A stretch of DNA of 37,020 nucleotides, taken from contig NZ_BJYT01000035.1 of NCBI RefSeq assembly GCF_007991655.1, positions 1 to 37,020 of the forward strand, in the 5' to 3' direction. Shown piece after piece: positions 16,942-25,887 of the stretch (positions are counted from its first letter, which is position 1; each line of letters begins with the position of its first letter). The notes beneath the pieces were generated by a model. That model did no database searches and had not been told where the DNA came from. It worked only from the letters and a program-made list of their open reading frames with translations. A program made the position numbers and the translations under genes. The stretch comes from Segetibacter aerophilus. GTDB taxonomy: Bacteria > Bacteroidota > Bacteroidia > Chitinophagales > Chitinophagaceae.

Positions 16942-17754
16942 GTGCTCTCTTTTGTGCTTGAACCAGCACCAACTAGAGGGCATCACATTTGTATTAATAA
17001 AATCAACACAAAAAAAAGGGCACCAATAGCTGTTAGTTTGATTAAAAAATTTAAAAATATTATCTGGATTGCTGGCCTGATATTGTTGGCAATTTTTATC
17101 ATCGTTGTATACCGCAATTTCTCCGAACCAACCACCTCTTCAAATACTATGGGTTCATTACTTATCGGACTTTTACTAGGTGCTGTTATTATGTTCCTCG
17201 TTTGGAGATTGCTCAACAAGGGAAAGCAGGTGGAGGTTAAAGAAAACTCGCATACAGTTGTTGAAAGTATAAGAAGAGTTTTTAAAATTGTTTTTGCTGA
17301 AGGCCATTTCAACGAGCTATATAATTTTGAAGAGACCAGGAAGATATTTGGCTTTATACCTTCCACCAAGCGGGCGCTGGTTATTATTAAAGCAAAAGTG
17401 TTGGTAGGGTACGACTTCAAAAAATGTGTGTGGGAAGTGGATGAGCAAAACAGGAGAATCAAAATGATCTCGTTCCCTGAACCAGAGATTTTAAGTATTG
17501 AGCCCGATTACCTTTATTATAATTTCGATGAAGGCATCTTTAATTTGTTGGGACGGGAAGATCTTACCAAAATTCAAAATAACGGCAAAAAACAGGTAGA
17601 GCTGGCAGCTATCAACAGTCACCTTCCCAAAATTGCTGCAGACCAAATGCGCACCATGCTCACCGAAGTATTGCAATCAAGAAACTGGCAGTTGGAAGGT
17701 TACGACAAGATTTCTGAAGGAAATAATAAATCATTGCCTTCTTCAAATAGCTAG
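16942..17754 (+). CDS. DUF4230 membrane-anchored protein
   Basis: The protein has two hydrophobic segments near its N-terminus (IIWIAGLILLAIFIIVVY and MGSLLIGLLLGAVIMFLVW), separated by a short polar loop. A roughly 180-residue domain follows, typical of DUF4230: VVESIRRVFKIVFAEGHFNELYNFEE, ALVIIKAKVLVGYDF, PEPEILSIEPDYLYYNFDEGIFN and a C-terminal AADQMRTMLTEVL. Function of the family is unknown; the domain probably faces the periplasm or cytoplasm from an inner-membrane anchor. The start is unclear. The long frame uses GTG at 16942 and has an unlikely 30-residue head; a TTG near 17038, just before LIKKFKN, would place the first membrane helix normally. No ATG is available upstream of the first helix. 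Confidence 0.82.
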   Translation: MLSFVLEPAPTRGHHICINKINTKKRAPIAVSLIKKFKNIIWIAGLILLAIFIIVVYRNFSEPTTSSNTMGSLLIGLLLGAVIMFLVWRLLNKGKQVEVKENSHTVVESIRRVFKIVFAEGHFNELYNFEETRKIFGFIPSTKRALVIIKAKVLVGYDFKKCVWEVDEQNRRIKMISFPEPEILSIEPDYLYYNFDEGIFNLLGREDLTKIQNNGKKQVELAAINSHLPKIAADQMRTMLTEVLQSRNWQLEGYDKISEGNNKSLPSSNS

Positions 17755-17776
17755 GCATTTGAGGCTATAAAAGCAA

Positions 17777-17802
17777 AAAAGCATCCCTGGGGAGATGCTT
17801 TT
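17777..17802. terminator. Bidirectional rho-independent terminator
   Basis: AAAAGCATC (17777-17785) pairs perfectly with GATGCTTTT (17794-17802) around an eight-base loop. It has A-runs on one side and T on the other and stands between two converging genes, so it can serve both. Confidence 0.8.
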
Positions 17803-17826
17803 GCAGAAGAAGAATTTTATCGTCAT

Positions 17827-18108
17827 CTAGTCATTTTCCTGCCTGTCGGTAGGACCGTTTAATGTAAATGCATTTTCTTCAGGTATATCCCCTGCTCCAA
17901 CTGTTCCTTCGTTGCGCATTTCACCATCACCTATATTGGTTTCAACGTCTTTCTTCACAGTGTCCACATCGTAATAGTGATCAGTCCCACTTGTCTTATC
18001 GCTTTCAAATTCCTTATTTGTTTGTAGTGTCCCATCTCCCGCGGAGATAGTACTTGTATCAAGACCTGCTTCTGAAGCTTCGTTTGAAGCGCTCTTTTCT
18101 TCGTTCAT
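17827..18108 (-). CDS. Hypothetical acidic low-complexity protein (93 aa)
   Basis: A highly acidic, Gly/Thr/Ser/Asn-rich protein from ATG 18108 (MNEEKSASNEASEAG) with no hydrophobic core segment and no signal peptide, so probably intrinsically disordered. Composition resembles small stress-type or spacer proteins seen in Bacteroidota, but no family is recognised. The longer frame to 18180 has an unrelated-looking basic head and is rejected. It shares a terminator with the convergent DUF4230 gene. It could be transcribed alone: the upstream gene on this strand starts 1.3 kb away. Confidence 0.55.
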   Translation of the reverse strand: MNEEKSASNEASEAGLDTSTISAGDGTLQTNKEFESDKTSGTDHYYDVDTVKKDVETNIGDGEMRNEGTVGAGDIPEENAFTLNGPTDRQEND

Positions 18109-18216
18109 TTTTTCGGTTTTAAAATTTACCTTATCAATGCTAAAGTTGTGCCATCGGAAAGCTTGGTACTTCGCTATCAATTATAAGTCTCTGTAATAGA
18201 AGCGAAATAAGCGCCA

Positions 18217-19386
18217 TCAAAGTTTATAGAAAGGTTTAGTTGCCACTCCAAACTGCGTCGTCACTTTTATAAAATAAGAACCTGCGGTTAGTTTATTTAC
18301 TGGAATGGTCAATGGATTGTACCCTTCAACAAGGGTAAACTGTTTAGAGGACCGAACTACTCCATACGCATCAACGATAGCAACTGTTGCTAACACATTA
18401 TTGTGCTTGCTTAGAACAACCACCTTTAAATTTTCATGTGCCTGTGTTGGATAAAGAGAAACTATCTGGATTGCGTCGTTGTCGGGAGGAGCTACTTGTT
18501 CAACTTTTACGACTGCGCAAAACCTGCTCTCGCACCCTCTCGCAGTTTTGATTGTCAAGCACACTTCATAATTCCCGGGTTTTGCAAACTCATGTGCAGG
18601 CGACAGGTCACTACTAACAGTGCCATCCCTGAAATCCCACTTTCTTTCAACAATGTTGTCGTTGGCCTCGATAGCAGATGAAGAACTATTGAAACGGAAT
18701 TTCTTAGGGCCTAATCTTTCGAAAGTAAATTTTGCAGCGCAAGTAGTGGCCGTCGACGGGGGAACAATCACCTGTTTGCAAACTTTGCTTTCGCATCCGG
18801 ATGCTGTCTTAATAGTAAGGCAAACTTCATAAGTGCCGCCGCGGGGAAAGGTGTGCAGCGGGTCAACACGATCATTTAGCAGGGGTGTACCATCATGAAA
18901 GTCCCACGTGCGATGAATAATATTTTCGCCGTTATTGGTTTCTGATGAGTTGCTATTAAACCTGGCGGAATAAGGCAAAACCGTCGAAGAAGCGGGAATC
19001 GGTTCGGCAGTGAATTTAGCTGTACATGCAGTTGACTTATTTTGGCAAATTGTAAAATTTGCTTCAATAACCTTTGAAACGGGAACTTCTTTTTCCAGCA
19101 CCAGTACTGCTCCATCACAGTTCTTTAAAGAAATCCTTGACCTGTGAATGTCACCGGTACAACTTATTTCTTTGGAGTAGAAACCCAGGTTGTTTGTCAC
19201 AACTACCTCCTCTTTACAAGCGGAGGTTGAGGTGCCAACATAAGCGGCAATTCTTACCTCTACATTCGCAACGCCGTTTCCGTTGGCCAGCCGAACATAT
19301 CCTTTCACTGTAATCCCACTTGCCATTGTAGCCAAAGAAGAAAAAAGGGCAGTACACAAGAGTGTTAAGTAGAAAATTTTTTTCAT
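18217..19386 (-). CDS. Secreted PKD-domain protein with T9SS-like C-terminal sorting module
   Basis: A 389-aa exported protein. The N-terminus is a classic signal peptide (MKKIFYLTLLCTALFSSLATMASG). Next comes a beta-sandwich segment (about 25-110, GYVRLANGNGVANVEVRIAAY) like carboxypeptidase-regulatory or CNA-B folds. Two PKD repeats follow (about 125-210 and 215-300), each with WDFHDGT or WDFRDGT and a closing YEVCLTIKTA-GCES motif. The last 80 residues (SLYPTQAHENLKVVV to GSYFIKVTTQFG) match the type A C-terminal sorting domain used by the type IX secretion system, which sends proteins to the cell surface. The many Cys pairs suggest disulphides. Probable role is a surface or adhesive protein; no catalytic domain is seen. 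Confidence 0.85.
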   Translation of the reverse strand: MKKIFYLTLLCTALFSSLATMASGITVKGYVRLANGNGVANVEVRIAAYVGTSTSACKEEVVVTNNLGFYSKEISCTGDIHRSRISLKNCDGAVLVLEKEVPVSKVIEANFTICQNKSTACTAKFTAEPIPASSTVLPYSARFNSNSSETNNGENIIHRTWDFHDGTPLLNDRVDPLHTFPRGGTYEVCLTIKTASGCESKVCKQVIVPPSTATTCAAKFTFERLGPKKFRFNSSSSAIEANDNIVERKWDFRDGTVSSDLSPAHEFAKPGNYEVCLTIKTARGCESRFCAVVKVEQVAPPDNDAIQIVSLYPTQAHENLKVVVLSKHNNVLATVAIVDAYGVVRSSKQFTLVEGYNPLTIPVNKLTAGSYFIKVTTQFGVATKPFYKL

Positions 19387-19674
19387 GGCAGTTTCGTTTC
19401 GTTTTAAAAAATAGGGCTCTATCTATTCGCTTTTGCAGAAACTTATCACGGTAGTTGACCTTTCCGAATTTACGAAATTTAAAAGGACTTTTGGGAATTC
19501 AGATTCTCTTGCAAAAAAGGTTATTAGTACCAAGCTTCTTTTCTCATCCCGCTACATTCCCATGCTTGTTACAAACAGCATGAGGGCTTCATATCATTAG
19601 ATCTTAAAATGTAATGGCAGGAAAATTGCACTTCTGCTTCTATTATCATTATCTCAACCAATTATTCTACAACT

Positions 19675-19989
19675 ATGACACTTCATCCAAACGAATTCCC
19701 GATTACCATCCAGGCGTTTGATATTAGTAACGATAAAGAGTTCTTTGTTGCAGAGCAGATTGTAAATAATCAACAGGAGGTAGAGACCTTTTCAAGCAGG
19801 TATGCGGGTAAAGTAATAAAGGCAAAGGCGTTGTCCTCAACAGAAAAAAGTACGACTGTAACAAAAACGCGCAAGAGTAGTGGTTCAGGTTTAAGAGTTT
19901 TTCTGGTGATTTTAGTTATTCTCATAATCCTGGCTGCGATTGGTTTTTATACCGGTTGGATACAGCGCAATACAGGTATTTCGTTTTAA
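19675..19989 (+). CDS. Hypothetical tail-anchored membrane protein (104 aa)
   Basis: A small protein with a soluble N-terminal part of about 60 residues (TLHPNEFPITIQAFDISNDKEF), then a basic, Ser/Thr-rich linker (KSTTVTKTRKSSGSG) and one strong membrane helix at about 74-93 (VFLVILVILIILAAIGFY), ending GWIQRNTGISF. This predicts a cytoplasmic domain with a C-terminal anchor. No family recognised. ATG 19675 is the first in-frame start and the gene stands alone between two minus-strand genes. Confidence 0.65.
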   Translation: MTLHPNEFPITIQAFDISNDKEFFVAEQIVNNQQEVETFSSRYAGKVIKAKALSSTEKSTTVTKTRKSSGSGLRVFLVILVILIILAAIGFYTGWIQRNTGISF

Positions 19990-20076
19990 AAACCTTTTAA
20001 TTTTTCTTTGTAGAGCGGGAAACAGTTGCGTCGCCAGTAGCAGAACGACCTCCAGCGCACATTTCAGTTGCTGTTG

Positions 20077-20373
20077 TTACTTATTACTATCCAACAAGAA
20101 AGTTTGTACTAATTGTTCCCATTCTTCATTTAAGGTAGCGGAAGGCCTTTTCTTTCCTGCCCGTTTATACCAGTAATCTGCGTTCCGAATATCACCCTCC
20201 TTTCGATGCAGGTAAGCGTGTACCCAGCAAGCATTTTTATCATTCAAATGATCTACTAAATCATGAGCTGACTTCCAATTGTCTTTTGCATCAAACCATA
20301 ACGCCTGCAGGTAAACCGATGACGCGGGAGGTGTATTTCCACTTAAGCTTGCATTAAAAGTTGAAAGGTCCAT
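20077..20373 (-). CDS. Hypothetical small helical repeat-like protein (98 aa)
   Basis: A soluble 98-aa protein with aromatic-rich amphipathic helices: YLQALWFDAKDNWKSAHDLVDHL, NACWVHAYLHRKEGDIRNADYWYKRAGK. The helix pairs resemble one and a half TPR/Sel1-type units, with ADYWYKRAG typical of the second helix, so a role in protein contact is plausible. The family is found as hypothetical proteins in Bacteroidota as far as I can recall; no function is known to me. It lies just 36 bp upstream of the BamA-like gene's stop, on the same strand, and is read after that gene, so they may form one transcript. Confidence 0.7.
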   Translation of the reverse strand: MDLSTFNASLSGNTPPASSVYLQALWFDAKDNWKSAHDLVDHLNDKNACWVHAYLHRKEGDIRNADYWYKRAGKKRPSATLNEEWEQLVQTFLLDSNK

Positions 20374-20409
20374 AGACGAAATTTAATTTTTAAAGATAAA
20401 ATCTATTAC

Positions 20410-21711
20410 CTAAAATAATTCACCAACAGTTATAAAGAGACCTTTTGATCCTTGCGTTCCAAAGGCATAATCTATTGCAAGATTTGTATCTGACTTCTTG
20501 TTTAGTTTTATTCTTAACCCGGTTCCGTAGCCTGCTTGAAACGCCTGCAAACTACTATGTGGAACGGTTGAAAAAGCTTGTTCATTCGCATATACAACAC
20601 CACCAAAAAGACCATTAGATGTTATCTTAAAACGGTACTCTGTTTCGAAATAAATCATTTTAGCACCTCTGAACCTTCCTTGTATAAAACCTCTTCCGGT
20701 GGCATTGTAATTATCCCAACCTGTGCTTGGCAAATCGAGATAAGGAGGTTTACCATCGATAACGTATGTGTTATAAGACCAAAAAGCCAACGTGTTTTTT
20801 GATTTTCCCGGAAGCGCCACATACTTTCTTATATCCAACGTAGCGGATCGCCAATTACTGTTGCTGCCAATTGCTCTAAAATTATTTCGCACCTGCACAC
20901 TTGCATAAAGACCTTTTTTCGCATTTATAGGATTGTCCCTGCTATCGAACAAACCATTGGCAGTAATGCCGGACGACGTTGTCTCACTCACCGTTTCATA
21001 TTTTGAATAGTCGCTTTCAGCGCCATTTGGGTTGCCTTTATGGGAGATCCTCCAATGTCGATCGAAGTTGTATCCAAGCCCCGCATAAAAGTTCCCTTTT
21101 ATCTTCCTTAACACTGTCTCATAGAACCTGAAGTAGTCGTAGACCATCGGGTCTTCATTTGAAATAGATGAGTTGGACCCTAGACCGAAAGTACTCTGGG
21201 GGTACTTATAAAAACGAAAATCGCCAATGAGCTTATACCGGTTGTCTTTGATGGAAATGTTAGAAAGTATTGGAATGAAGAACTGCTTGTTTTGAGTATA
21301 CGTCGCGCTGGCAGTGATAGTAGAAAGGTTGGCTTGAGGCACAGTTCGAAAGACGACGTTTCCGGAAATAACTGCGGCCAACTTTGTTTGTAACGTATAG
21401 CCAACAGCAGGAACAATAGAGTAAATTGGCTTTGTTGAAAGGCTGTCAACATTATCTTCTGCAATTGGATGTTTTCTCAAAAGTGAACTTACTACATCGA
21501 AAAGATCTTTAATAGCCACGTAATTTTTGTGGACTGTAGAGTCGTTTGGAACGGCAGAAGAACCAAAAAGGTTTGGAAGTTTTTTGTTGTTTTGTTCCTG
21601 CGCATTTACTTCTGAAAACAGCAATAATGCTGTTATCAAAAGTACTTTTAAGGGAAGGTTACGTGCAATGAAAAAGGATATTTTTCTTATAGGTTTAAGC
21701 AATTGGGGCAA
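20410..21711 (-). CDS. BamA/TamA-family outer-membrane barrel protein (surface antigen D15-like)
   Basis: A 433-aa outer-membrane protein: signal peptide-like N-terminus (LPLKVLLITALLLFSEVNAQ), a short periplasmic segment, then a barrel made of alternating strands from about residue 100, ending with the aromatic GELF terminus typical of outer-membrane proteins. Features such as GLFDSRDNPINAKKGLYASVQV and GRFRGAKMIYFETEYRFKI match the Bac_surface_Ag barrel. The large POTRA array of BamA is missing, so this is one of the small single-barrel relatives common in Bacteroidota, perhaps for transport or export of a lipid or protein, not the essential BamA. There is no ATG before the signal peptide; a TTG at 21711 is the only reasonable start. 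Confidence 0.87.
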   Translation of the reverse strand: MPQLLKPIRKISFFIARNLPLKVLLITALLLFSEVNAQEQNNKKLPNLFGSSAVPNDSTVHKNYVAIKDLFDVVSSLLRKHPIAEDNVDSLSTKPIYSIVPAVGYTLQTKLAAVISGNVVFRTVPQANLSTITASATYTQNKQFFIPILSNISIKDNRYKLIGDFRFYKYPQSTFGLGSNSSISNEDPMVYDYFRFYETVLRKIKGNFYAGLGYNFDRHWRISHKGNPNGAESDYSKYETVSETTSSGITANGLFDSRDNPINAKKGLYASVQVRNNFRAIGSNSNWRSATLDIRKYVALPGKSKNTLAFWSYNTYVIDGKPPYLDLPSTGWDNYNATGRGFIQGRFRGAKMIYFETEYRFKITSNGLFGGVVYANEQAFSTVPHSSLQAFQAGYGTGLRIKLNKKSDTNLAIDYAFGTQGSKGLFITVGELF

Positions 21712-21872
21712 GCAGTTTGAAACGATAAAATTAAAACAATTTTGAATCTCTATTCCTCATAACTTATTTTAATGATGACCGATATTAGAGGATTTTAAAA
21801 AGCGCCCGATAAAGGCCTAAACCTTGCAATCGTTTACTCCAAATATTTATAATAAAATTCCCAGCGTCCATT

Positions 21873-22625
21873 ATGATTCGATTATTGTGCTTACTGCTGT
21901 TCCTGTTTGTTTATACCGCAGCTCCCTGCCAGTTGATTGTAAATGTTGAGAACAGCAGAATTCAATCCGATACCACTGGTTGGAACGGTAGCGTTGGAAC
22001 GTCCTTTTCTTTTAGTAAAAATGTGCAGCAAATCCTCAATATAAATGCTACCGCTCATTTGCAGTACAAGACGCAAAAAGATTTGTATTTATTCTTAGCC
22101 AATTACAACCGGCTCACCAACTTTCAACAGCAACTACTCAACAACGTTTTTTATCACCTGAGGTACAATCGGAAGTTAGGAAAAGTAGTACGGTGGGAGG
22201 CCTTTACTCAGCTACAACAAAACAAGATCAGCAATATTGATCTACGTGCATTATTTGGTACCGGCCCACGATTGAAATTACACGAGGACAAAAAGTTCAG
22301 GATATATTCAGGCATTTTGGCGATGTATGAATACGAGGTCGACAAAGATCCGCACGTCATATTGGGCGATATCAGAAGCGATAACTACGTCTCTTTTACC
22401 TTTAAGCCTAACGCCATATTTGACGTTACAAGTACTACTTTTTACCAGCCACTTTTTCGGCAGCTAAATGATTTTAGAATTTTAAACCAGGTTGTCTTTA
22501 ACATTAAGGCTACCAAACATTTTTCTATCTCTACCAATTGGGATTATTCGTATGACTCATTTCCTGCGGCCGGAACTCCAAATGTAAATTTTACTGTCAC
22601 CAACGGATTTAGTTACAATTTCTAA
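21873..22625 (+). CDS. DUF481 outer-membrane-type protein
   Basis: A 250-aa exported protein with signal peptide MIRLLCLLLFLFVYTAAPCQ followed by about twelve predicted amphipathic beta-strands, ending in a strand with terminal Phe (VTNGFSYNF). The pattern GWNGSVGTSFSFSKNVQQ, RWEAFTQLQQNKISNIDLRALFGTGPRLKL and KFRIYSGILAMYEYE is characteristic of DUF481, a family of small outer-membrane barrels related to the YdiY salt-induced protein. Function unknown; likely a pore or structural barrel. It is divergent from the BamA-like gene, with a 160-bp shared promoter region, which may mean joint control. Confidence 0.85.
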   Translation: MIRLLCLLLFLFVYTAAPCQLIVNVENSRIQSDTTGWNGSVGTSFSFSKNVQQILNINATAHLQYKTQKDLYLFLANYNRLTNFQQQLLNNVFYHLRYNRKLGKVVRWEAFTQLQQNKISNIDLRALFGTGPRLKLHEDKKFRIYSGILAMYEYEVDKDPHVILGDIRSDNYVSFTFKPNAIFDVTSTTFYQPLFRQLNDFRILNQVVFNIKATKHFSISTNWDYSYDSFPAAGTPNVNFTVTNGFSYNF

Positions 22626-22745
22626 GCAATGGCAAATGCACTGGCAGATAAAACTTTGGCGTCAGACAACCCATAACAGCTACCTTGTGAGGAATAGATT
22701 TTGTATAAGTAAATTCTTTCAAACAGATCTTGATACAACCCGACA

Positions 22746-23702
22746 ATGAAATTAATTCCCCTTATTCTTCTAGGTTTTTTGTTTAGTTGTTCTTCACAGC
22801 CTAAAGAGAAAAGTCCTTTGGCTGTTAAAACTATATTGCCTAAAGAGTTGAAGGAAATATCGGGACTCTCGGCGGTAGGTGAAAGTATTTGGGTGATTTC
22901 TGATAAACCAAAGTCAAGAGTTTTTAAGTTGAATGCATCCGGCAGGCTTTTGCAGACTGTAAATATTACAAACGTGCAAGCTACTGATGTGGAAGCTGTT
23001 ACTTCAGACCAAACCTATATTTACTTAGGTGATGTAGGTGACAACCTTGGTGATAGGGTAGAACGAAAAATCATTAGGGTGGCAATTGCAAGTATTCCGG
23101 ATGGAGAGGAGGTTGACATGACGGGCGATACCATTGAATTTACTTTTCCTAATGAAGGGGCAACAGAGAGCAAAAAGCAAAACAATTTTGACTGCGAGTC
23201 CATGCTGAGCTTCAAAGACTCTTTGTATTTTTTTACCAAAGACAGAGAAGATAAAGAAACCAGACTGTATGTCGTTCCTAAGACTCCAGGCAAGTATCCC
23301 GCGAGGTATATCAGCACATTTAATAGTGAGGGGCTAATTACAGATGCCGCTATTAATCAAGCGGGAAATGAGGTTGCACTAATCGGTTATCATAAGGGCC
23401 ACACCTTTCCATTTATCTATTTATTCAACAATTTCCAAGGCAACGATTTCTTCTCCGGAGAACATAAAAAAATAGAGTTGGCTGATAAGAAATGGGATTG
23501 GCAACTTGAAGGAATTACTTACAGCAAAAACCTCGTTTACTTTTCATGCGAAGAAACGAAGGAAGTAGCGGCTACGCTATACGGCATTGATAGAAACAAC
23601 ATTTTTACCTTGGAGAAGAAGAAAAAAGAAGCTAAGAAAACGGCTAAAAACAAGGGTGGCGATGAAGAGACTTTGAGTACAAAAGGACATCTGAAGATGT
23701 AG
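22746..23702 (+). CDS. Lipoprotein with beta-propeller-like repeats
   Basis: A 318-aa protein with a lipoprotein signal (MKLIPLILLGFLFSCSS, lipobox LFSC) so likely anchored to a membrane on the periplasmic or surface side. The mature part has propeller-like strands: ELKEISGLSAVGESIWVISD, DVEAVTSDQTYIYLGDVGDN, DCESMLSFKDSLYFFTKD, ITDAAINQAGNEVALIGY and WQLEGITYSKNLVYFSCEE, about five to six blades. The tail is Lys-rich (KKKEAKKTAKNKG). The pattern recalls SdiA-regulated or esterase-like-phytase propellers, but the identity is not certain. It is 120 bp after the DUF481 gene on the same strand; co-transcription is possible. Confidence 0.75.
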   Translation: MKLIPLILLGFLFSCSSQPKEKSPLAVKTILPKELKEISGLSAVGESIWVISDKPKSRVFKLNASGRLLQTVNITNVQATDVEAVTSDQTYIYLGDVGDNLGDRVERKIIRVAIASIPDGEEVDMTGDTIEFTFPNEGATESKKQNNFDCESMLSFKDSLYFFTKDREDKETRLYVVPKTPGKYPARYISTFNSEGLITDAAINQAGNEVALIGYHKGHTFPFIYLFNNFQGNDFFSGEHKKIELADKKWDWQLEGITYSKNLVYFSCEETKEVAATLYGIDRNNIFTLEKKKKEAKKTAKNKGGDEETLSTKGHLKM

Positions 23703-24093
23703 ACCACTTCAAATAATTTGTATTCTTCACCTGCTTCAAAAGGTGAGTTGAAAAGCAGTAAACCTGCATCCTCTACCAGTGCTCCGGTTCACTATTACAC
23801 TTAAAAAGAATTAAAGAGAGAAGTAAGTTCACAGCCTTTTCTACCGAAGCTTTTTTATTTTTTTGCAATCATTCGTTAGGGAATAATTTATCTTCGAAAA
23901 AACTTGAGGATATTGAATTAGTTATTAAAGAGCTAGTTAAATAGTCAAAAAAAAGTTACCGCTTACTATCAAGCTTTTGTAAGAGTTATTTCCTTTTAAC
24001 AAAGATCAGTTAGTTATAAAACTAGACGAGGCAAGGAAATCAAATTAAGTATATAGTTAAAGAAAGCATCGATCTTAATTTAAAAAGTAAAAC
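23703..24093. other. Intergenic region before the dehydrogenase operon
   Basis: About 390 bp without a gene. It is AT-rich near the right end and should contain the operon's promoter. A possible Bacteroidota-like pair is TTTG at 23862-23865 and TATCTTCG at 23889-23896, but the 23-bp gap is a little long, so it is only a suggestion. No operator palindrome or riboswitch was seen. Confidence 0.25.
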
Positions 24094-24858
24094 ATGTTTA
24101 GTCTTCAAAATAAGCAAGCTGTTATTACGGGCGCAGGAAGTGGAATAGGGAGGGCTGTAGCTGAAGTGTTTGCTTCACAAGGAGCAGTTGTACATGCAGT
24201 TGACCTGAATGCCGATGCACTTACTGCTGTTGATGCAGCCATAAAAAGTAGCGGTGGCACTATTAAAACTTATCCATGCGATGTAACGGATCAAACGCAG
24301 GTAAACAAAATATTTAGTGAAATTGGAGTAATAAATATCCTGGTTAATAGCGCTGGTATTTCACACATTGGTAACGCAGCTAATACTGAGGTAGCAGACT
24401 TTGAAAGAGTATTCAATGTAAACGTAAAAGGTGTTTATAATTGCCTCCATGAAGCCATTCCTTCAATGAAAAAAAACGGGGGTGGAGTGATTGTTAATCT
24501 CGCTTCTATCGCAGGTAGTATTGGCCTGTCTGATCGCTTTGCTTACTCCATGAGCAAAGGGGCGGTTTATGCGATGACCCTGTCCGTAGCGAAGGATTAT
24601 ATTAAAGATGGTATTAGATGCAATTGCGTTTCGCCAGCTCGCGTTCACACACCTTTTGTTGACGGATTTTTGAAAAAAAATTATCCCGGCAAAGAAGAGG
24701 AAATGTTTGAGAAGCTAAGCAAAGCACAACCGATTGGCCGCATGGGAACTCCTCGTGAAATAGCGCATCTTATCTTGTACTTGTCTTCGGATGAAGCTTC
24801 TTTCATTACCGGTAGTGATTACCCAATCGATGGAGGTGCTATAAAACTAAATACCTAA
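24094..24858 (+). CDS. SDR-family dehydrogenase, probable 2-keto-3-deoxy-fuconate-type dehydrogenase
   Basis: A 254-aa classical short-chain dehydrogenase. The NAD-binding motif TGAGSGIG is at 12-19, NSAGI follows the fourth strand, and the catalytic set is Ser138, Tyr151 and Lys155 (YSMSK). The sequence RCNCVSPARVHTPFVDGFL and the closing GSDYPIDGG are typical of the BDH2-like subgroup, which includes 2-keto-3-deoxy-L-fuconate dehydrogenases of the non-phosphorylated fucose route. The product of that step is the substrate of the fumarylacetoacetate-hydrolase-family enzyme encoded 17 bp downstream, which supports this reading. The class is certain; the substrate is inferred from neighbours and could be another sugar acid. 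Confidence 0.85.
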   Translation: MFSLQNKQAVITGAGSGIGRAVAEVFASQGAVVHAVDLNADALTAVDAAIKSSGGTIKTYPCDVTDQTQVNKIFSEIGVINILVNSAGISHIGNAANTEVADFERVFNVNVKGVYNCLHEAIPSMKKNGGGVIVNLASIAGSIGLSDRFAYSMSKGAVYAMTLSVAKDYIKDGIRCNCVSPARVHTPFVDGFLKKNYPGKEEEMFEKLSKAQPIGRMGTPREIAHLILYLSSDEASFITGSDYPIDGGAIKLNT

Positions 24859-24875
24859 ACAACAATTACTGACAT

Positions 24876-25733
24876 ATGAAACTGATACGATTTAGAAATG
24901 GCAGCGAAGTAAAGCCCGGTGTGATCATCGACAACGAGATGTATGATACATCTTCTTTTGGTGAAGACTATGATGAGAAATTCTTCGGGCATGGCGGGCT
25001 GGCACGACTGAAACAATTTGTAAATGATAAGAGAAATGAGCTAACGAAATTAAGCGCCGATGTCTCTCTCGAAAGTCCGATAGCACGACCTTCTAAAATA
25101 ATCTGTATCGGTTTAAATTATATAGACCATGCAAGAGAAACGAATGCAACACCGCCCTCAGAGCCGGTGATTTTTCTAAAGTCGACCTCTGCGTTGTGCG
25201 GTCCAAACGACGATGTAGTGATGCCTAAAAATTCAAAGAAAACAGATTGGGAAGTTGAGCTTGCAGTAGTGATCGAAAAAAAGGCAAGTTATGTTGACGA
25301 AGCTAATGCAATGGATTACGTCGCTGGATATTGCTTACATAACGACATCAGTGAACGTGAGTTTCAACTGGAAAGAGGTGGCACATGGGATAAGGGTAAA
25401 GGCTGTGATACGTTTGCTCCCTTAGGTCCTTTTGTTGCGACCAAAGATGAAATAGCCGACGTAGGAAACCTGCGGTTGTGGTTGAAGCTAAATGGTGAAA
25501 TGATGCAAGACGGCACCACAGCCAATCTAATTTTCAATGTTCCTTTTGTTGTTGCATATGTAAGTCAATACATGACTTTGCTTCCGGGCGATATTATTTC
25601 TACCGGTACGCCTGCCGGCGTTGGGCTTGGAATGAATCCGCAGATGTATTTGAAAGAAGGAGATGTTATGGAGTTAGGCATCGATGGATTGGGAACTTCA
25701 AAACAAACGGTAAGGGCTTATACTGCCCAATAG
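24876..25733 (+). CDS. Fumarylacetoacetate hydrolase-family protein, probable 2,4-diketo-3-deoxy-L-fuconate hydrolase
   Basis: A 285-aa cytoplasmic enzyme of the FAH fold. The C-terminal domain has KIICIGLNYIDHARE, the metal-binding acidic residues Glu126 and Glu128 in DWEVELAVVI, Asp157 in HNDISERE, and PGDIISTGTPAGVG. Members of this subgroup split C-C bonds of 2,4-diketo acids; in the fucose route they yield pyruvate and L-lactate. Alternative annotations in this family (ureidoglycolate lyase, hydroxyheptadienedioate isomerase) are less fitting here because two SDR genes flank it. ATG 24876 follows the upstream SDR by 17 bp, so the two are one operon. Confidence 0.85.
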   Translation: MKLIRFRNGSEVKPGVIIDNEMYDTSSFGEDYDEKFFGHGGLARLKQFVNDKRNELTKLSADVSLESPIARPSKIICIGLNYIDHARETNATPPSEPVIFLKSTSALCGPNDDVVMPKNSKKTDWEVELAVVIEKKASYVDEANAMDYVAGYCLHNDISEREFQLERGGTWDKGKGCDTFAPLGPFVATKDEIADVGNLRLWLKLNGEMMQDGTTANLIFNVPFVVAYVSQYMTLLPGDIISTGTPAGVGLGMNPQMYLKEGDVMELGIDGLGTSKQTVRAYTAQ

Positions 25734-25783
25734 AAGTAAGTGATTTTAAGCCTGTAGGAAAAAAGCTGCGTAAAAGAATAAAA

Positions 25784-25803
25784 GTACCAGTGAGTGACAC
25801 AAC
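25784..25803 (-). repeat. Dispersed 20-bp intergenic repeat, copy 2
   Basis: Reverse-strand GTTGTGTCACTCACTGGTAC, sitting in the 154-bp gap between the FAH-family gene and the second SDR. Shares GTTGTGTCACTCACT exactly with the copy at 30186. Confidence 0.55.
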
Positions 25804-25887
25804 GATGTCGCACGAAGCTATAAAGGCCACTACAAAATTTACTATAGCTAACGATTTTACTTTCATAAATGCCATAAACCATTTCAA

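Noticed and set aside
20025-20044. Possible sixth copy of the 20-bp repeat
   Set aside because: Only the first ten bases match the consensus well; too weak to count.
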